A DNA stretch of 64,000 bases, from contig CADFHB010000001.1 in assembly GCA_902834055.1 (NCBI GenBank), positions 124,001 through 188,000 of the forward strand, read 5' to 3'. Positions 7,327-13,973 of the stretch are shown here, piece by piece (position 1 is the stretch's first letter; every line of letters begins with the position of its first letter). The position numbers and the translations under genes are program-made. Origin of the DNA: Lactobacillaceae bacterium. GTDB lineage: Bacteria; Bacillota; Bacilli; Lactobacillales; Lactobacillaceae. The notes beneath the pieces were generated by a model, which did not search any database, was not told where the DNA came from, and saw only the letters and a program-made list of their open reading frames with translations.

Positions 7327-7773
7327 TTGGTAGACAGTGTATTTGGTAATCTTGACCGCAAACGAACAACGGAAGCATTTAAGCAATATTTGAAGGAATG
7401 GAAGAAGTGGAAACTTAAAGCACTACAACGTTTCCCAGCTGTGGGATCGCCTAGTATGGACGGGCAACCTAATGACGGTACGCCACACGACCCTGACGCT
7501 CGGTTTGTTAGTTTCTCAGAAGCTAGCTATCAGTATCAAACACGGGTTAAATGTTGCACGGTATTGATGAGTGTAGGTGAAGAAGAAGAAATACTAGGTG
7601 ATATCTTACTGCACCGTTTTATTAAGGGCTGGTCAGCGGTAAGAACGATGAATTACATTAATGAGAAATATAACGCTTATATGAGTGATAGAACCTTTAA
7701 TGTTAAGCAGGAACAAGCGTTGTGGGAAGGAGCATTGATGTGTCCAGATGATTCTGTCCGAATACGAAAATAA
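7327..7773 (+). CDS. ArpU-family late transcription regulator
   Basis: A 148-residue protein of the ArpU/RinA-like group that switches on the phage late operon. Features typical of the group are the N-terminal basic helix (FKQYLKEWKKWKLKALQRFP), the ARFVSFSEASYQYQTRVKCC segment and a C-terminal helix-turn-helix region (LHRFIKGWSAVRTMNYINEKY). It starts with TTG after AAGGAG. It lies exactly between the early region and the packaging genes, as such regulators do, and directly before the structured RNA region, so that region could hold the late promoter it acts on. Confidence 0.8.
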   Translation: MVDSVFGNLDRKRTTEAFKQYLKEWKKWKLKALQRFPAVGSPSMDGQPNDGTPHDPDARFVSFSEASYQYQTRVKCCTVLMSVGEEEEILGDILLHRFIKGWSAVRTMNYINEKYNAYMSDRTFNVKQEQALWEGALMCPDDSVRIRK

Positions 7774-7774
7774 A

Positions 7775-8290
7775 AGGCTGCAGATAATCTGCGCATTAAT
7801 TGCGGAAAGCCTGCATAAAGTCAGCAGATTACGGCCGAAAATCCATCGTATTATGATATTGTTCGATAATTTAATCGAACTCATGATTACTAAATACACG
7901 ACCTGAACAACGTCGTTAAAAGGTTCTATATACGTTGTTGATGAAGATGTTCTGCGTATACTCACATATACTCATGATCTCGTGTTAGACGTATAACCGG
8001 AACGGTGGAAAACCGTCTTGATTAGTGTGAGTCTATAATCCGGCTTTCACCCGGGAATACAATTTGATGTCATTAGAATGCTTTTAATAATTAATCTCCC
8101 TAAAATAAATTAAGTAAAGTCACTATGCAGTATCAATCTTTCCCGGGTGTCCGGCGCAATGCGCAAAGAAGCTCGCAATCTGCTTCAACGGCTTGGGGTT
8201 GCACGGTAAGGCAAGCTAAGATTACCCTTTGCATTTGGAAGAGCAGTAGATACTCTACGGAGCCTGCTGCGGGGTAACGCCTTACATTAC
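7775..8290 (+). ncRNA. Large structured RNA candidate (ROOL/GOLLD-like)
   Basis: Over 700 bases after the ArpU stop hold no supportable protein gene but many perfect helices. Examples: AGGCT/AGCCT 7775-7779 with 7808-7812, enclosing GCAGA/TCTGC; a 7-bp hairpin 7861-7867/7874-7880; AACAACG/CGTTGTT 7906-7912/7933-7939; ACGGT/ACCGT 8002-8006/8012-8016; a 10-bp long-range helix CACCCGGGAA 8048-8057 with 8140-8149; GCGC-AAT-GCGC 8154-8164; GAAGC/GCTTC 8168-8186. A nested arm 8206-8285 stacks GTAAGGC/GCCTTAC, TTACCC/GGGTAA, AGCAG/CTGCT and a GTAGA/TCTAC triloop. Size, prophage location and a tRNA-like neighbour match the large phage RNAs ROOL and GOLLD known from Lactobacillales. Family membership is inferred, and both ends are approximate. 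Confidence 0.7.
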
Positions 8291-8391
8291 GCTGATGTGT
8301 GAAGCAGAAAACTCACTGCAATGTGCAGGGTTGGGTGCTGTTCATGGTCATTATGGGTTACCATAAGGCGGTTCGATTCCGCCCATCAGCA
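8291..8391 (+). other. tRNA-like module at the 3' side of the structured RNA
   Basis: GCTGATG (8291-8297) pairs perfectly with CATCAGC (8384-8390), followed by a discriminator-like A. Just inside it is a perfect T-arm: GGCGG, loop TTCGATT, CCGCC (8367-8383). The rest is not canonical: a 4-bp D-stem candidate GTGA/TCAC encloses a loop without GG, and an extra hairpin CTGCA/TGCAG and a long variable-arm-like hairpin ATGGT/ACCAT are present. A degraded anticodon arm near 8325-8341 would present UGG (proline) with a following G. At 101 bases it is too long for a normal tRNA and no CCA is encoded. Either a decayed tRNA or a tRNA mimic. Confidence 0.6.
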
Positions 8392-8393
8392 TT

Positions 8394-8439
8394 GAGCAAC
8401 GCATCATTTCACTGAGTGGTCAGAGGAGTTCAGTTGCTC
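8394..8439 (+). other. Hairpin between tRNA-like module and terminator
   Basis: GAGCAAC (8394-8400) pairs with GTTGCTC (8433-8439). It sits directly after the tRNA-like module and before the terminator, so it is likely part of the same transcript's 3' end. Confidence 0.45.
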
Positions 8440-8452
8440 GAAATATCACCCA

Positions 8453-8479
8453 AGCCTAGTCATTTGACTGGGCTTTTTG
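8453..8479 (+). terminator. Intrinsic terminator after the structured RNA
   Basis: AGCCTAGTC (8453-8461) and GACTGGGCT (8466-8474) form a 9-bp stem with one G-T pair and an ATTT loop, followed by TTTT. The flanks also pair: ATATCACCC just before and GGGTGATAT just after. It would end a transcript of about 700 bases starting after the ArpU gene. Confidence 0.85.
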
Positions 8480-8502
8480 TATTATTGTTTTGGGTGATAT
8501 AT

Positions 8503-9324
8503 ATGGACAAAAAAGAAGAACTTAAAGCAATAATGGAGCATCCTGAGTATATGCTAATTGCTGAAAATAAGACATTAAAGCAGAGAATTAATTCTAAAAA
8601 GATAGGAAAGGAGGATGTCAAAAAAGCCGTGGCAGTAACAGCTAAAAATAAAGGTAAATCTTTAGTTTCGGATGTATTGAATGGTAAATGGTTCGATCTA
8701 GTATATGACTTTGTAAATACAGGTGAGCAATTAAGAGATAAGCTAGATGATGCTAAAAAAATGCGTTTAATTGGTGAATGTTTGCAAAAGTCAGATAACC
8801 ATGAAAAAATGTTGAACAGCCTTGTTGATTTGATTACTAATCCATATGGACTGACGTTATATTTGAAAATAGTTAACTTGCTTTCAGAAGCTCCAGTAGA
8901 CGGCGATATGCTTGATATACTGTCCGATTATTTAAGTAATCTTGCAAAGGAAGATAACTTAGAAAAGGCATTTTCAAGAAACAAAACAATTCTAAACTTG
9001 ATTGATAAGTGTTCCCCTCAGGCGTTAATTCTTTTAAGAAGGGCTGATGAATGGCCTTTGGTAAAAGGAGTAAAGGTTTTAGAAATAAATAACGGCTATG
9101 TTCAAGGGGACAATAGTCGGCCAATTGCTAAATCTTTTGTAGAAGCTAAGCAATTTAGTTCAATACCAGTTGATGATATGCAAATGGCCATTATTGATTT
9201 AGATACAAATGGATTAGCTAAATTAGTATATGGTACTATGATGTCCAATCCATCAAGGAAAATTACAGTTGAACAGTTAACTGATTTAGGTAGGATTGTT
9301 AGAGAAGCAATAACGAGAAAGTAG
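8503..9324 (+). CDS. Unknown accessory protein (phage moron candidate)
   Basis: A 273-residue, mostly helical soluble protein starting MDKKEELKAIMEHPEYML. The frame is open upstream through the terminator, but the ATG at 8503 is the first start outside it; the ribosome site is weak (GGGTGAT). The gene is clearly more AT-rich than the head and tail genes, and is framed by a terminator on each side, the pattern of an independently acquired moron. Residues about 185-205 (LIDKCSPQALILLRRADEW) and 250-270 (ITVEQLTDLGRIVREAI) recall the layout of the DUF4393/Abi-alpha group, but this is only a resemblance. Function unknown. Confidence 0.65.
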   Translation: MDKKEELKAIMEHPEYMLIAENKTLKQRINSKKIGKEDVKKAVAVTAKNKGKSLVSDVLNGKWFDLVYDFVNTGEQLRDKLDDAKKMRLIGECLQKSDNHEKMLNSLVDLITNPYGLTLYLKIVNLLSEAPVDGDMLDILSDYLSNLAKEDNLEKAFSRNKTILNLIDKCSPQALILLRRADEWPLVKGVKVLEINNGYVQGDNSRPIAKSFVEAKQFSSIPVDDMQMAIIDLDTNGLAKLVYGTMMSNPSRKITVEQLTDLGRIVREAITRK

Positions 9325-9340
9325 ATAATCATTAATTGAA

Positions 9341-9363
9341 GTCAGCCTAGCGCTGGCTTTTTT
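9341..9363 (+). terminator. Intrinsic terminator, first copy of a repeated element
   Basis: GTCAGCC, then TAGCGCT, then GGC and a T run. AGCC pairs with GGCT, or CAGC with GCTG. The 23 bases are identical to 9625-9647. It ends the moron gene upstream. Confidence 0.8.
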
Positions 9364-9382
9364 GTTTGGGGAGGCAATATAA

Positions 9383-9634
9383 ATGGACATAAAAACACTA
9401 TTATTCAAACTAAATCAAATCGATTGTGTTATAGCAACTTGTAAAGATTCATTTCTAACAATTAGAATGCTAAAGTTTAAGCCTTTATTTGTAGACCTTG
9501 CGAGCGATACATATAACGTAAACTACTTGCCACCATTGCCTCCGGTAGAATGGATGCAATTAGCAGGACGAAGAGATTATGACAGATGGCATGAAGTCTT
9601 TAACGTGCTAAGAAAATATTATGAGTCAGCCTAG
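9383..9634 (+). CDS. Hypothetical small phage protein
   Basis: An 83-residue protein beginning MDIKTLLFKLNQIDCVIATC, with a GGGGAGG ribosome site. It has a proline-rich middle (YLPPLPPVEWMQL) and an aromatic C-terminus. Its stop codon TAG lies inside the following terminator hairpin, so translation and termination overlap. No family recognised. Confidence 0.6.
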   Translation: MDIKTLLFKLNQIDCVIATCKDSFLTIRMLKFKPLFVDLASDTYNVNYLPPLPPVEWMQLAGRRDYDRWHEVFNVLRKYYESA

Positions 9635-9647
9635 CGCTGGCTTTTTT
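9625..9647 (+). terminator. Intrinsic terminator, second copy
   Basis: Identical over 23 bases to 9341-9363 and again followed by a GGAGG ribosome site and a new small gene. The last codons of the upstream gene are encoded by the hairpin itself. Confidence 0.8.
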
Positions 9648-9663
9648 TATTGGAGGAATACAT

Positions 9664-9741
9664 ATGATTGGAAAGGTAATCTTATTCATCTTCTTAGCGG
9701 CCATTTGCTACTTCATCTACAAAACGTGGAGTGAACGCTGA
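9664..9741 (+). CDS. 25-residue membrane peptide
   Basis: The frame MIGKVILFIFLAAICYFIYK with a short charged tail is one membrane span. The ribosome site is TTGGAGG, eight bases before the ATG, inside a motif (GGAGG-AATACATATG) that recurs almost unchanged before the gene at 10,630. Its TGA overlaps the ATG of the next frame. Function unknown. Confidence 0.5.
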   Translation: MIGKVILFIFLAAICYFIYKTWSER

Positions 9742-9887
9742 TGAAAAACACTAAACGCTTTGGCCTGGTATCAAGCTGGCAAGAGTATCTAATGCTATGC
9801 CGTGCCGAGAGGCATATGAGACAAAAGAAAAAGCCGACAGGTCAACGCTTGCCGGCTTTTAAAGTGGGTAAAAATATTAAACACTAA
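9741..9887 (+). CDS. Small basic peptide
   Basis: A 48-residue lysine and arginine rich frame beginning MKNTKRFGLVSSWQEYLMLC, coupled to the previous gene by a one-base stop-start overlap (TGATG). Its 3' half runs through a terminator hairpin and its last bases overlap hicB on the other strand, so it may be little more than a short leader of that terminator. Coding status is uncertain. Confidence 0.4.
   Translation: MKNTKRFGLVSSWQEYLMLCRAERHMRQKKKPTGQRLPAFKVGKNIKH
9828..9861. terminator. Bidirectional terminator before hicB
   Basis: AAAAGCCG (9829-9836) pairs with CGGCTTTT (9853-9860), giving A and T tracts on both sides. It separates plus-strand late transcription from the reverse hicA-hicB transcript. 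Confidence 0.75.
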
Positions 9888-10260
9888 GTTTTTCTTTCAA
9901 TGCAGTTGTCATTACTTCACTGAAGTTAATGCCATTTTCCTTACCTAATTCGTTCAAGTAATTAGGAATAGTAATGGTTTTTTTGATTACCTTGTTATCA
10001 TGCTTGCGTTTATATTCTGAAACGTTAACGGTGACAAGGGTAACGGTTGCATCATCCTTAGCTTGAGGCAATTTGGTATTTGACTCAGGTAACTTATCTT
10101 CGAGGGAGTAAGTACCGATGTAGTCTTTTGCCATTTCCATTGCATCTGCAATTGACTTGCCTTCAGTTATTCCATCAATATCTGGAATTTCGACAAAGTA
10201 AGGGTAGTCGCTGTCATCGTCTTTAGTAATGATAATTGGAAATACTTTAATCTCGTCCAT
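9877..10260 (-). CDS. hicB: HicB-family antitoxin
   Basis: A 127-residue antitoxin. The N-terminal part is the HicB partial RNase H fold (FPIIITKDDDSDYPYFVEIPDIDG, given here in two pieces: FPIIITKDD and YFVEIPDIDG, followed by a helix with EMAKDYIG). The C-terminal part (about residues 85-127) ends in a helix pair, ITIPNYLNELGKENGINFSE-type, fitting a ribbon-helix-helix or HTH DNA-binding domain. HicB blocks the HicA nuclease and represses the operon. It lies downstream of hicA on the same reverse transcript. Confidence 0.9.
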   Translation of the reverse strand: MDEIKVFPIIITKDDDSDYPYFVEIPDIDGITEGKSIADAMEMAKDYIGTYSLEDKLPESNTKLPQAKDDATVTLVTVNVSEYKRKHDNKVIKKTITIPNYLNELGKENGINFSEVMTTALKEKLSV

Positions 10261-10319
10261 AGTGATCCTCCTTAAATTTGGTACACAAAAGTTTGGCTCG
10301 ATTAGGAGCCTTGCCTTTG

Positions 10320-10505
10320 CTATTTCAGGTTGAATTTTCTTATCAAAGCGTTATAGAGCTTATCGCTGAACTTCGGGTGACGTGGTAGTTGGGTTTTAAT
10401 TTTACCGTTTGACCAAATATCATGGTTGCCACCGTGTCTTACGAAATACCAGCCATTGTCTTTGAACTTCTTTACAACCTTGCGACGTTGTACCAAATAG
10501 TTCAC
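10320..10505 (-). CDS. hicA: HicA-family mRNA interferase toxin
   Basis: A 61-residue toxin with a double-stranded RNA-binding-like fold. The motif VRHGGNHDIWSN carries the conserved glycine and the histidine needed for RNA cleavage, and PRHPKF follows as in the family. It starts with GTG after GAAGGGA. HicA cleaves mRNA and arrests growth when HicB is lost. The gene precedes hicB by 59 bases and has its own promoter and operator upstream. Confidence 0.9.
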   Translation of the reverse strand: MNYLVQRRKVVKKFKDNGWYFVRHGGNHDIWSNGKIKTQLPRHPKFSDKLYNALIRKFNLK

Positions 10506-10523
10506 TTCCCTTCAACACTTATT

Positions 10524-10552
10524 ATAATACACGTATTTAATACGTATGTCAA
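10524..10552 (-). promoter_or_regulatory. hicAB promoter with palindromic operator
   Basis: On the reverse strand a perfect TTGACA (10547-10552 complement) and TATTAT (10524-10529 complement) are 17 bases apart. The spacer holds a perfect inverted repeat ACGTATT-T-AATACGT (10531-10545). A repressor bound there would block RNA polymerase, which fits HicB autorepression. Confidence 0.8.
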
Positions 10553-10584
10553 TATGCTAATATATATTTAGCACATATTTTTAA

Positions 10585-10614
10585 GGCGATAGTATTAGCT
10601 ACCGTCTTTTTTTT
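10585..10614 (+). terminator. Intrinsic terminator before the packaging region
   Basis: GGCGATAG (10585-10592) pairs with CTACCGTC (10599-10606) with one mismatch and one wobble, followed by eight T. It stands between hicA's upstream region and the next plus-strand gene. Confidence 0.65.
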
Positions 10615-10629
10615 ATGGAGGTAATACAT

Positions 10630-10797
10630 ATGCAATGGTTAGCAATCATACTAACGGCACTATTCGTAGCCGCTAAGCTGGTTGAATTAATTAGTTGGAG
10701 TTGGTGGTTGGTATTCTTACCAGCATTAATCTACTTAGGTATCTGGCTGCTGTTCTTTATCGTAGCGTTTGTGGTAGCAATGATGGAGGATTACTGA
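10630..10797 (+). CDS. Small membrane protein
   Basis: A 55-residue, almost wholly hydrophobic and tryptophan-rich protein with two spans (residues about 3-20 and 27-48) and an acidic end MMEDY. The ATG at 10630 is chosen for the GGAGG eight bases upstream. It is followed one base later by the HNH gene. Function unknown. Confidence 0.6.
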   Translation: MQWLAIILTALFVAAKLVELISWSWWLVFLPALIYLGIWLLFFIVAFVVAMMEDY

Positions 10798-10798
10798 T

Positions 10799-11335
10799 AT
10801 GTCTAAGTATAGACGGTGCAGGCAGCCTGGTTGCCATGCGATGGTTGCATTCCCTAATCACTATTGCACTAAGCACTTCGAACATGAGGCTGAGTACCTA
10901 GCTAATAGGCAGCGTTGGGCACGTAAGCACGCCGAACAATACCAGCACCATGATAAGAGATATGCTAAGCACTACAATACTGTGACTCGTAATCGTAATG
11001 AAGAACGTAGTGAACAGTATAAGTTCTATCGTAGTAAACAATGGGTCGACTTAAGGCAATCGGTGTTAGACCGTGACCATTACCTATGTCAATACTGCAA
11101 AGCATATGGCAAGCTAACACCAAACAGCAAAACAGTTGATCACATTGTGCCGATTGCATATGACAACTCGATAATGGCAAGCAAGGACAACCTTGCAACA
11201 ATCTGTCGAGAATGTCACAGGCTCAAGACACAGTGGGAGCAATCCTACTATGGAACCGGTCAAAACAATACCAAAAAGGATGTCCCGGAGATCCACGACA
11301 TCCACCGGATATCTATTTTGATGCGACGAAAATAA
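10799..11335 (+). CDS. HNH endonuclease beside the terminase
   Basis: A 178-residue protein. The N-terminus has a small zinc-binding region (CRQPGCHAMV, then HYCTKH), a charged helix follows, and residues about 95-150 form the HNH domain: LCQYCKAYGK, VDHIVPIAYD, and ICRECHRLKT. In HK97-type cos phages an HNH protein encoded next to the terminase genes assists cutting at cos during packaging. Position immediately before a cos-like region and terS supports that role. Confidence 0.88.
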   Translation: MSKYRRCRQPGCHAMVAFPNHYCTKHFEHEAEYLANRQRWARKHAEQYQHHDKRYAKHYNTVTRNRNEERSEQYKFYRSKQWVDLRQSVLDRDHYLCQYCKAYGKLTPNSKTVDHIVPIAYDNSIMASKDNLATICRECHRLKTQWEQSYYGTGQNNTKKDVPEIHDIHRISILMRRK

Positions 11336-11461
11336 TTTTTATCCCCCCGGGTGGTATAGACCAGAGAAGAGCGGCACACAATGCAACCGTCTTGCACGCA
11401 AGCGACATTTTTCAAAATTTTACCCCAGGGGGGCTAACCAAGACTGAAAGGAGGGCATTAA
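11336..11461 (+). other. Candidate cos region
   Basis: The 126 bases between the HNH gene and terS are unusually rich in G and C runs: CCCCCCGGG at 11343-11351 and CCCCAGGGGGG at 11423-11433, which are partly complementary to each other and partly self-complementary. The place is where cos lies in many HNH-terminase phages. An open frame crosses here (11212-11469) but overlaps the HNH gene out of frame and looks incidental. Confidence 0.4.
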
Positions 11462-11917
11462 GTGGTTAAAAAGGCTTATTATCAGCAGAATAACGGGCAT
11501 TTACCGGCTACACCGCCGCATTATTTAGGCACTCTAGCTAGTGCCTGTTGGCGCAAAATCGTGCCCTTTTTAGAATCGACTGGACGGGTTGAACGAATCG
11601 ACGTTGGTTTGGTCGAACAATACTGTGCCAACTATGAAATCTACCGGAATGCTTACCAGGATATCCAGGATAACGGAATTCAAGCTAAGATCTTTACTTC
11701 ATTACAAGATTCAACTGGAAAAATCGTTGGTAAGGACTTTGCAGGCTTTAGGAAGAACCCGGCGGTGGCTACCATGAAGGACGCTCTGAATCAGCTCAAC
11801 TCAGTTGGCATTCAGCTAGGGCTATCGCCTAAGAGTCGGCAGGAACTAATGCGGATTGCCAGTCGTAAGAAAGAGAAGTCAATGGCACAACAACTTAAGG
11901 AGGCTGGACTTGTATGA
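11462..11917 (+). CDS. terS: Terminase small subunit, P27 family
   Basis: A 151-residue protein that recognises phage DNA for packaging. It matches the P27 family: an N-terminal LPATPPHYLGTLASACWRKI segment, a central LVEQYCANYEIYRNAYQDIQ helix and the C-terminal QLGLSPKSRQELMRIA motif. The start is GTG, preceded by AAAGGAGG. Its end overlaps terL by four bases. Confidence 0.92.
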   Translation: MVKKAYYQQNNGHLPATPPHYLGTLASACWRKIVPFLESTGRVERIDVGLVEQYCANYEIYRNAYQDIQDNGIQAKIFTSLQDSTGKIVGKDFAGFRKNPAVATMKDALNQLNSVGIQLGLSPKSRQELMRIASRKKEKSMAQQLKEAGLV

Positions 11918-13785
11918 TTGATTTAACCCAAAGTCATGACGTGCTAGGTGCATACCATAACATCGACTTTGACGACATTCGAAAAGAATATACTGACCCG
12001 GCCACTAAATATGCCTTTGACGTGCTAGATGAGAAGGTGACCACTGGTTATCTAATGAAGCTAGCTTGTTTTCGGCACGTTCGGGACTTGCAACGCGTTA
12101 ATGATGATAATTTTGGCTTCTATTACGATATCAATGAGGTTGATAAGATTCTTAAGTTTGCTGCTATCGCTCCGAATGTGGATACTAACGAACCAACTAA
12201 GTTGATGGCCTGGCAAAAGTTTATTTTTGCTATGCTGTTTGGCTGGCGTGACAGCTTAGGAACCAAACGGTTTACTCGTGTGGTCTTGTCAGTTGCCCGT
12301 GGTCAAGGCAAGTCTTACCTAATGGCTATTTATATGGCCTATTCGTTTCTGATTGAATCGATGGGGCTATCTAACCAAGACTTCCTGGTTACCGCCGAAA
12401 ACTATGACCAAACTGGTAAGCTATATGGCTACATTGCCAACATGCTTAAGAGCATCATTGACCAGCAACCTGTGTTTAAGAAACTAGCCGAAGAGGATGA
12501 CTTGGTTATCCACGAGCATACCGGTATCTCAATGCGAAAATTTAATAACAATCTTCGACCGCTGTCGTTCAATGCTGGTAAGTATGACTCTTATCACTTT
12601 ACGACGGCGGTTTTTGATGAGGTCGGCAATATTAAGACCCGTGAGGGAACAAAGAAGATTGTTTCCGGGCAGGTTAAGGTACCTAACCATCAGTACATTG
12701 AGATCTCAACGTCTTATCCTGACCCTTCTGTCCCGTTTCACGATGAACAGAAGACAATTCAGCAAGCTATGGAACAAGACTACAGTCGGGAAGCTGATCG
12801 TACACTTGGCCTTATATGGGCCCAGGACAGCCTAGACGAGACTTTTAAGGAGGATACGTGGATTAAGTCGAACCCACTGTTAGGATTGCCTAGCCAGCGT
12901 GACGTACTCTTAGATGGGCTCCGCGATAAACGTGACTCCGATATGTTAGCTGGTACGGTTGACGATTTTCAAAATAAGAACCTCAACCTCTGGCTACAGG
13001 AAGCTACTAATAGCTATCTAAAGTTGTCTGATATTGAACGGGCTATTGTGCCTAGTTTCGATATTCGGGGCCGGGACGTTTATATTGGCTTTGACTACTC
13101 GATGTTTAGTGATAACACGGCGATTGCCTTCGTTTATCCTTATCAGGACGGTGATGGTCGACAGAAATGGCACATTGAGCAGCATAGCTTTATCCCGTGG
13201 GAAAAGGCTGGTTCAATCCAGGCCAAGGAAAAACAAGATGGGATTGACTACCGGCAGTTAGCTAAAAAAGGTTTCTGCACGATTACCAGTCATCCGCAAG
13301 GCTTAATCAATGACGACCAGGTATATAACTGGCTACTGAGTTACGTTGAGAGGAATAACTTACACGTTATTTTCTTTGGTTATGATGCTTGGGGCGCTAC
13401 GAATGCCATTAAACAAATGGATATTAATACCGATTTTCCTTTGGAAGCAATTCGGCAACGTACCTCAGAACTAAAAGACCCAACGAAGTTCCTGCAAAAG
13501 ATTTTTGTGGAGGGTAATTGTAGCCGTCTAGACGACAAAATCATGGAAAAGGCTCTGATTAACGCCGAAATCTACGAGGATAAGATTGGTATCCAAGTTG
13601 ATAAGGCAAAAGCAACTCTAAAGATTTATGTGGTCGATGCAATCATTGATGCACTCTATCAAGGTATGTATCACTTTGAAGACTTTGGGATTGCTAACGA
13701 TAAGAGCCAACAGGTTGACCGCATGACGGCCGAACAGGTTAAGAAATGGTTTGAAAGTGAGGATAGTGGTTTACTTGATAACTAA
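11914..13785 (+). CDS. terL: Terminase large subunit
   Basis: A 623-residue packaging motor and nuclease. The ATPase part shows a Walker A-like VLSVARGQGKSYL (about residues 125-137) and Walker B-like TTAVFDEVGN. The nuclease part begins with DVYIGFDYSMFSDNTAIAF (about 387-405), whose aspartates would bind metal. Length and motifs fit the HK97-type family. It is coupled to terS by the ATGA overlap. Confidence 0.95.
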   Translation: MIDLTQSHDVLGAYHNIDFDDIRKEYTDPATKYAFDVLDEKVTTGYLMKLACFRHVRDLQRVNDDNFGFYYDINEVDKILKFAAIAPNVDTNEPTKLMAWQKFIFAMLFGWRDSLGTKRFTRVVLSVARGQGKSYLMAIYMAYSFLIESMGLSNQDFLVTAENYDQTGKLYGYIANMLKSIIDQQPVFKKLAEEDDLVIHEHTGISMRKFNNNLRPLSFNAGKYDSYHFTTAVFDEVGNIKTREGTKKIVSGQVKVPNHQYIEISTSYPDPSVPFHDEQKTIQQAMEQDYSREADRTLGLIWAQDSLDETFKEDTWIKSNPLLGLPSQRDVLLDGLRDKRDSDMLAGTVDDFQNKNLNLWLQEATNSYLKLSDIERAIVPSFDIRGRDVYIGFDYSMFSDNTAIAFVYPYQDGDGRQKWHIEQHSFIPWEKAGSIQAKEKQDGIDYRQLAKKGFCTITSHPQGLINDDQVYNWLLSYVERNNLHVIFFGYDAWGATNAIKQMDINTDFPLEAIRQRTSELKDPTKFLQKIFVEGNCSRLDDKIMEKALINAEIYEDKIGIQVDKAKATLKIYVVDAIIDALYQGMYHFEDFGIANDKSQQVDRMTAEQVKKWFESEDSGLLDN

Positions 13786-13957
13786 CATTTTTAAATTCAT
13801 ATGGAAATACTTTGACGTTATCTGCTTCCTAGCTGCGATTCTCTTTGCAGTGTGGGGCTTTTTTCTTCTTAGCTTCACAGCTGGTATTTTTAGCGTTGCT
13901 GTTAGCCTTGTCGTACTTGGTTTTCTAACAGAACGGATTGCGTCCACCCTTCAATGA
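13775..13957 (+). CDS. Small membrane protein between terL and portal
   Basis: About 60 residues with two hydrophobic spans (FDVICFLAAILFAVWGFFLL and a second, VSLVVLGFL). The frame overlaps the end of terL. The start is unclear: TTG at 13775 or GTG at 13766, with GAGG near 13760. Small membrane proteins are often found at this place in lactobacillus phages; function unknown. Confidence 0.5.
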   Translation: MITNIFKFIWKYFDVICFLAAILFAVWGFFLLSFTAGIFSVAVSLVVLGFLTERIASTLQ

Positions 13958-13973
13958 AAGGAGGTGAATGTAA

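Noticed and set aside
7633..7965. Reverse open frame across the end of the ArpU gene and the RNA region
   Set aside because: No ribosome site, overlaps a real gene and the structured RNA; looks incidental.
8416..8502. Upstream extension of the 273-residue gene
   Set aside because: It would be translated through the terminator hairpin; the ATG at 8503 is outside it.
11212..11469. Plus-strand open frame between the HNH gene and terS
   Set aside because: It overlaps the HNH gene out of frame and has low-complexity content; the region is better seen as non-coding and cos-like.
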